The translations under genes and the position numbers were made by a program. Shown here piece after piece: positions 62,651 through 64,000 of a stretch of 64,000 bases of DNA (within the stretch, counting starts at the first letter, position 1; each line of letters starts with the position of its first letter). This stretch comes from Gemmatimonadota bacterium (lineage in GTDB: Bacteria > Gemmatimonadota > Gemmatimonadetes > Gemmatimonadales > Gemmatimonadaceae). Where the stretch lies: NCBI GenBank assembly GCA_026387915.1, contig JAPLKS010000004.1, positions 83,474 to 147,473 on the forward strand, written 5' to 3'. Below the pieces are notes generated by a model. The model did not search any database. It worked only from the letters and a program-made list of their open reading frames with translations, and was not told the origin of the DNA.

Positions 62651-64000
62651 TCACACCGCCGCGGGTTCGCCGGCCGTCGCGTCCACCGCGGGACCGCGCA
62701 TCCGCACGCTCACGAGCGAACTGACGCCCGGTTCCTGCATCGTCACACCGTACACCGCATCGGCGGCTTCGGTGGTCGTGCGCGGATTGTGCGTGATGAC
62801 GATGAACTGCGTGTTGTTCTTGAACTGGTTGAGCATCCGCACAAAGCGACCGATGTTCTGGTCGTCGAGCGGTGCGTCCACTTCGTCGAGCAAGCAGAAC
62901 GGGCTCGGCTTGGTGAGGAAAATGCCGAACATCAGCGAGAGGGCGACCAACGCGCGCTCGCCACTCGAGAGCAAGTTGATGCGCTGCGTTTTCTTGCCAC
63001 GCGGTGATGCGTGGATTTCGATGTCGCAGTCGAGCGGCGACTCCGGGTTTTCGAGACGCAAGTCGCACTCGCCGCCGCCGAACAGCGTCATGAAGATATG
63101 TCGGAAGTGGTTGCGTACTTCCTCGAACGTCTTGAGGAACATCTCGCGCGCCGTGACATCGATCTCGCGAATCGCCTGCTGGAGCGAGAGCTGAGCCTGC
63201 GCGAGATCGTTGCGCTGACCCTGCAAGAAGTCGAGGCGCTTCACTTCTTCGTCGTGCTCTTCGATCGCCAACGGGTTCACCGGTCCCAGCGCGTCGAGCT
63301 GCGCGCGCAACTGGTCGGCTTCGGCACGGAGCGCCTCGTCGTCGAGCTCCACGGGGACATACGTGGCCATGAGTTCGTCGAGCGGCCGGCGCCATTCGGT
63401 TTCGAGACGCTCCTTAATGGCCGCGCGCTTGCCGGCCAGCTCGCTGTGGCGCAGTTCTGCCGTATGCAACGTATCGGCCGCGGCCACCGCATCGCGGCGG
63501 ATCGCGTCGAGGGCATGTTCGGCATCGGTCAACGCGCTGTCCGCAGCGCGCACGGCCGTCTCCGCTTCTGCGAGCGCGGCTTCGGCGGCTTCGAGGACCG
63601 TCTGACGCCCGCTCAGCTGCTCTTTCCACGCCAGCATCTGCTGTTCGAGCGCGGCGTCGTCCTGCGCGAGTGCGGCGAGTTCACGCTGCAGCATTTCAAG
63701 TCGCGTCGTGGCACTGTCGCGTTCGCGCTCAAGGCGCACCCGACGCTCCATCGCCACTTCACGCCGCGCCTGCGCCTGCGCGTGTGCCACCTGCGATGCC
63801 GCTCGCGCCTCGCGCGCGGCATCCTGTACGCGATCCGCTTCGGCCAGCGACTCACGCGCCCCATTCACGCCCTGTTCGGCGGCGGCGAGTGCGATGCCTT
63901 CCTGCTCCATCGCGGTGATGCATTCCGTAATGCGCGCGCCCAACTCGGCACGCCGGCCGCTCAGGCGTGCGGACAATGCCACGGCGTCGGCCAGCTCGCG
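62651..64000 (-). CDS. smc: Chromosome segregation protein SMC, C-terminal part only
   Basis: The frame is open to the right edge; about 449 residues are visible. They are a long Ala/Glu/Arg-rich coiled coil, then the C-terminal head. The head has the linker LDALGPVNPLAIEEHDE, FGGGECDLRL, the ABC signature NLLSSGERALVALSLM and Walker B FCLLDEVDAPLDDQN with the D-loop. SMC dimers, with ScpA and ScpB, organise and segregate the chromosome. LSSG replaces the usual LSGG. The Walker A head and hinge lie beyond the window. It is followed by the FlgD-like gene 14 bases downstream. Confidence 0.93.
   Translation of the reverse strand, partial: RELADAVALSARLSGRRAELGARITECITAMEQEGIALAAAEQGVNGARESLAEADRVQDAAREARAASQVAHAQAQARREVAMERRVRLERERDSATTRLEMLQRELAALAQDDAALEQQMLAWKEQLSGRQTVLEAAEAALAEAETAVRAADSALTDAEHALDAIRRDAVAAADTLHTAELRHSELAGKRAAIKERLETEWRRPLDELMATYVPVELDDEALRAEADQLRAQLDALGPVNPLAIEEHDEEVKRLDFLQGQRNDLAQAQLSLQQAIREIDVTAREMFLKTFEEVRNHFRHIFMTLFGGGECDLRLENPESPLDCDIEIHASPRGKKTQRINLLSSGERALVALSLMFGIFLTKPSPFCLLDEVDAPLDDQNIGRFVRMLNQFKNNTQFIVITHNPRTTTEAADAVYGVTMQEPGVSSLVSVRMRGPAVDATAGEPAAV

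Noticed and set aside
62637..63395. Upstream extension of the FlgD-like frame into smc
   Set aside because: It is an alternative frame of smc with no domain; the signal peptide begins at 62636.

Overview
The window reads as a chromosomal segment of a GC-rich, Gram-negative-type bacterium. Gene content fits Gemmatimonadota or a close relative: a short primary-type sigma factor without region 1.1, many secreted proteins ending their signal with AQ, LolA plus a beta-barrel candidate, and PD40-propeller amidohydrolases. This placement is inferred from gene content; no rRNA or phylogeny is available. About 52 protein genes are packed tightly, very often with 1- or 4-base start/stop overlaps. I found no tRNA, rRNA, CRISPR array, insertion sequence or phage gene. 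Both end genes (korA, smc) are cut by the window edges.

Bases 1-13549 hold the standout region. A 2-oxoacid:ferredoxin oxidoreductase (korAB), an unrecognised 334-residue protein, rnfB, a 1696-residue pyruvate:ferredoxin oxidoreductase, rnfCDGEA, a 48-residue Cys-rich membrane peptide and the flavin transferase apbE form one apparent operon. Enzymes that reduce ferredoxin are thus coupled genetically to the Rnf pump that oxidises it, with two likely maturation factors at the end.

Bases 13600-31044 are mixed. There is a small Cys-rich protein, a secreted protein and a hybrid histidine kinase. A secreted glycosidase-like/DUF5107-TPR pair and comM follow. Then come a three-gene SCO / MORN-like / YHYH operon and a large secreted propeller-amidohydrolase.

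Bases 31231-46905 run almost entirely rightward: larE (three-Cys type), an NtrC-family regulator, aldehyde dehydrogenase, signal peptidase I, a sigma factor, yajQ, rimO, a SpoIID-like lipoprotein, a Gfo/Idh/MocA protein lacking its catalytic residues, a DUF4105 membrane protein and a hydantoinase/oxoprolinase pair.

Bases 46919-52286 run leftward: an HD-GYP protein, a CsgG-like protein, a metallo-beta-lactamase-fold hydrolase and a Crp-family regulator with a CRP-like operator between the last two, and a beta-barrel candidate.

Bases 52502-57927 carry housekeeping genes: rpmE, prfA (probably starting at CTG), prmC, ylbF-like, tmk and a C-terminal processing protease. Bases 58000-64000 (leftward) carry an M28 peptidase, lolA, a DAHP synthase, an exported FlgD-like protein and the 3' part of smc. 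Promoters with 17-base spacing and several hairpin terminators are visible and are listed separately.
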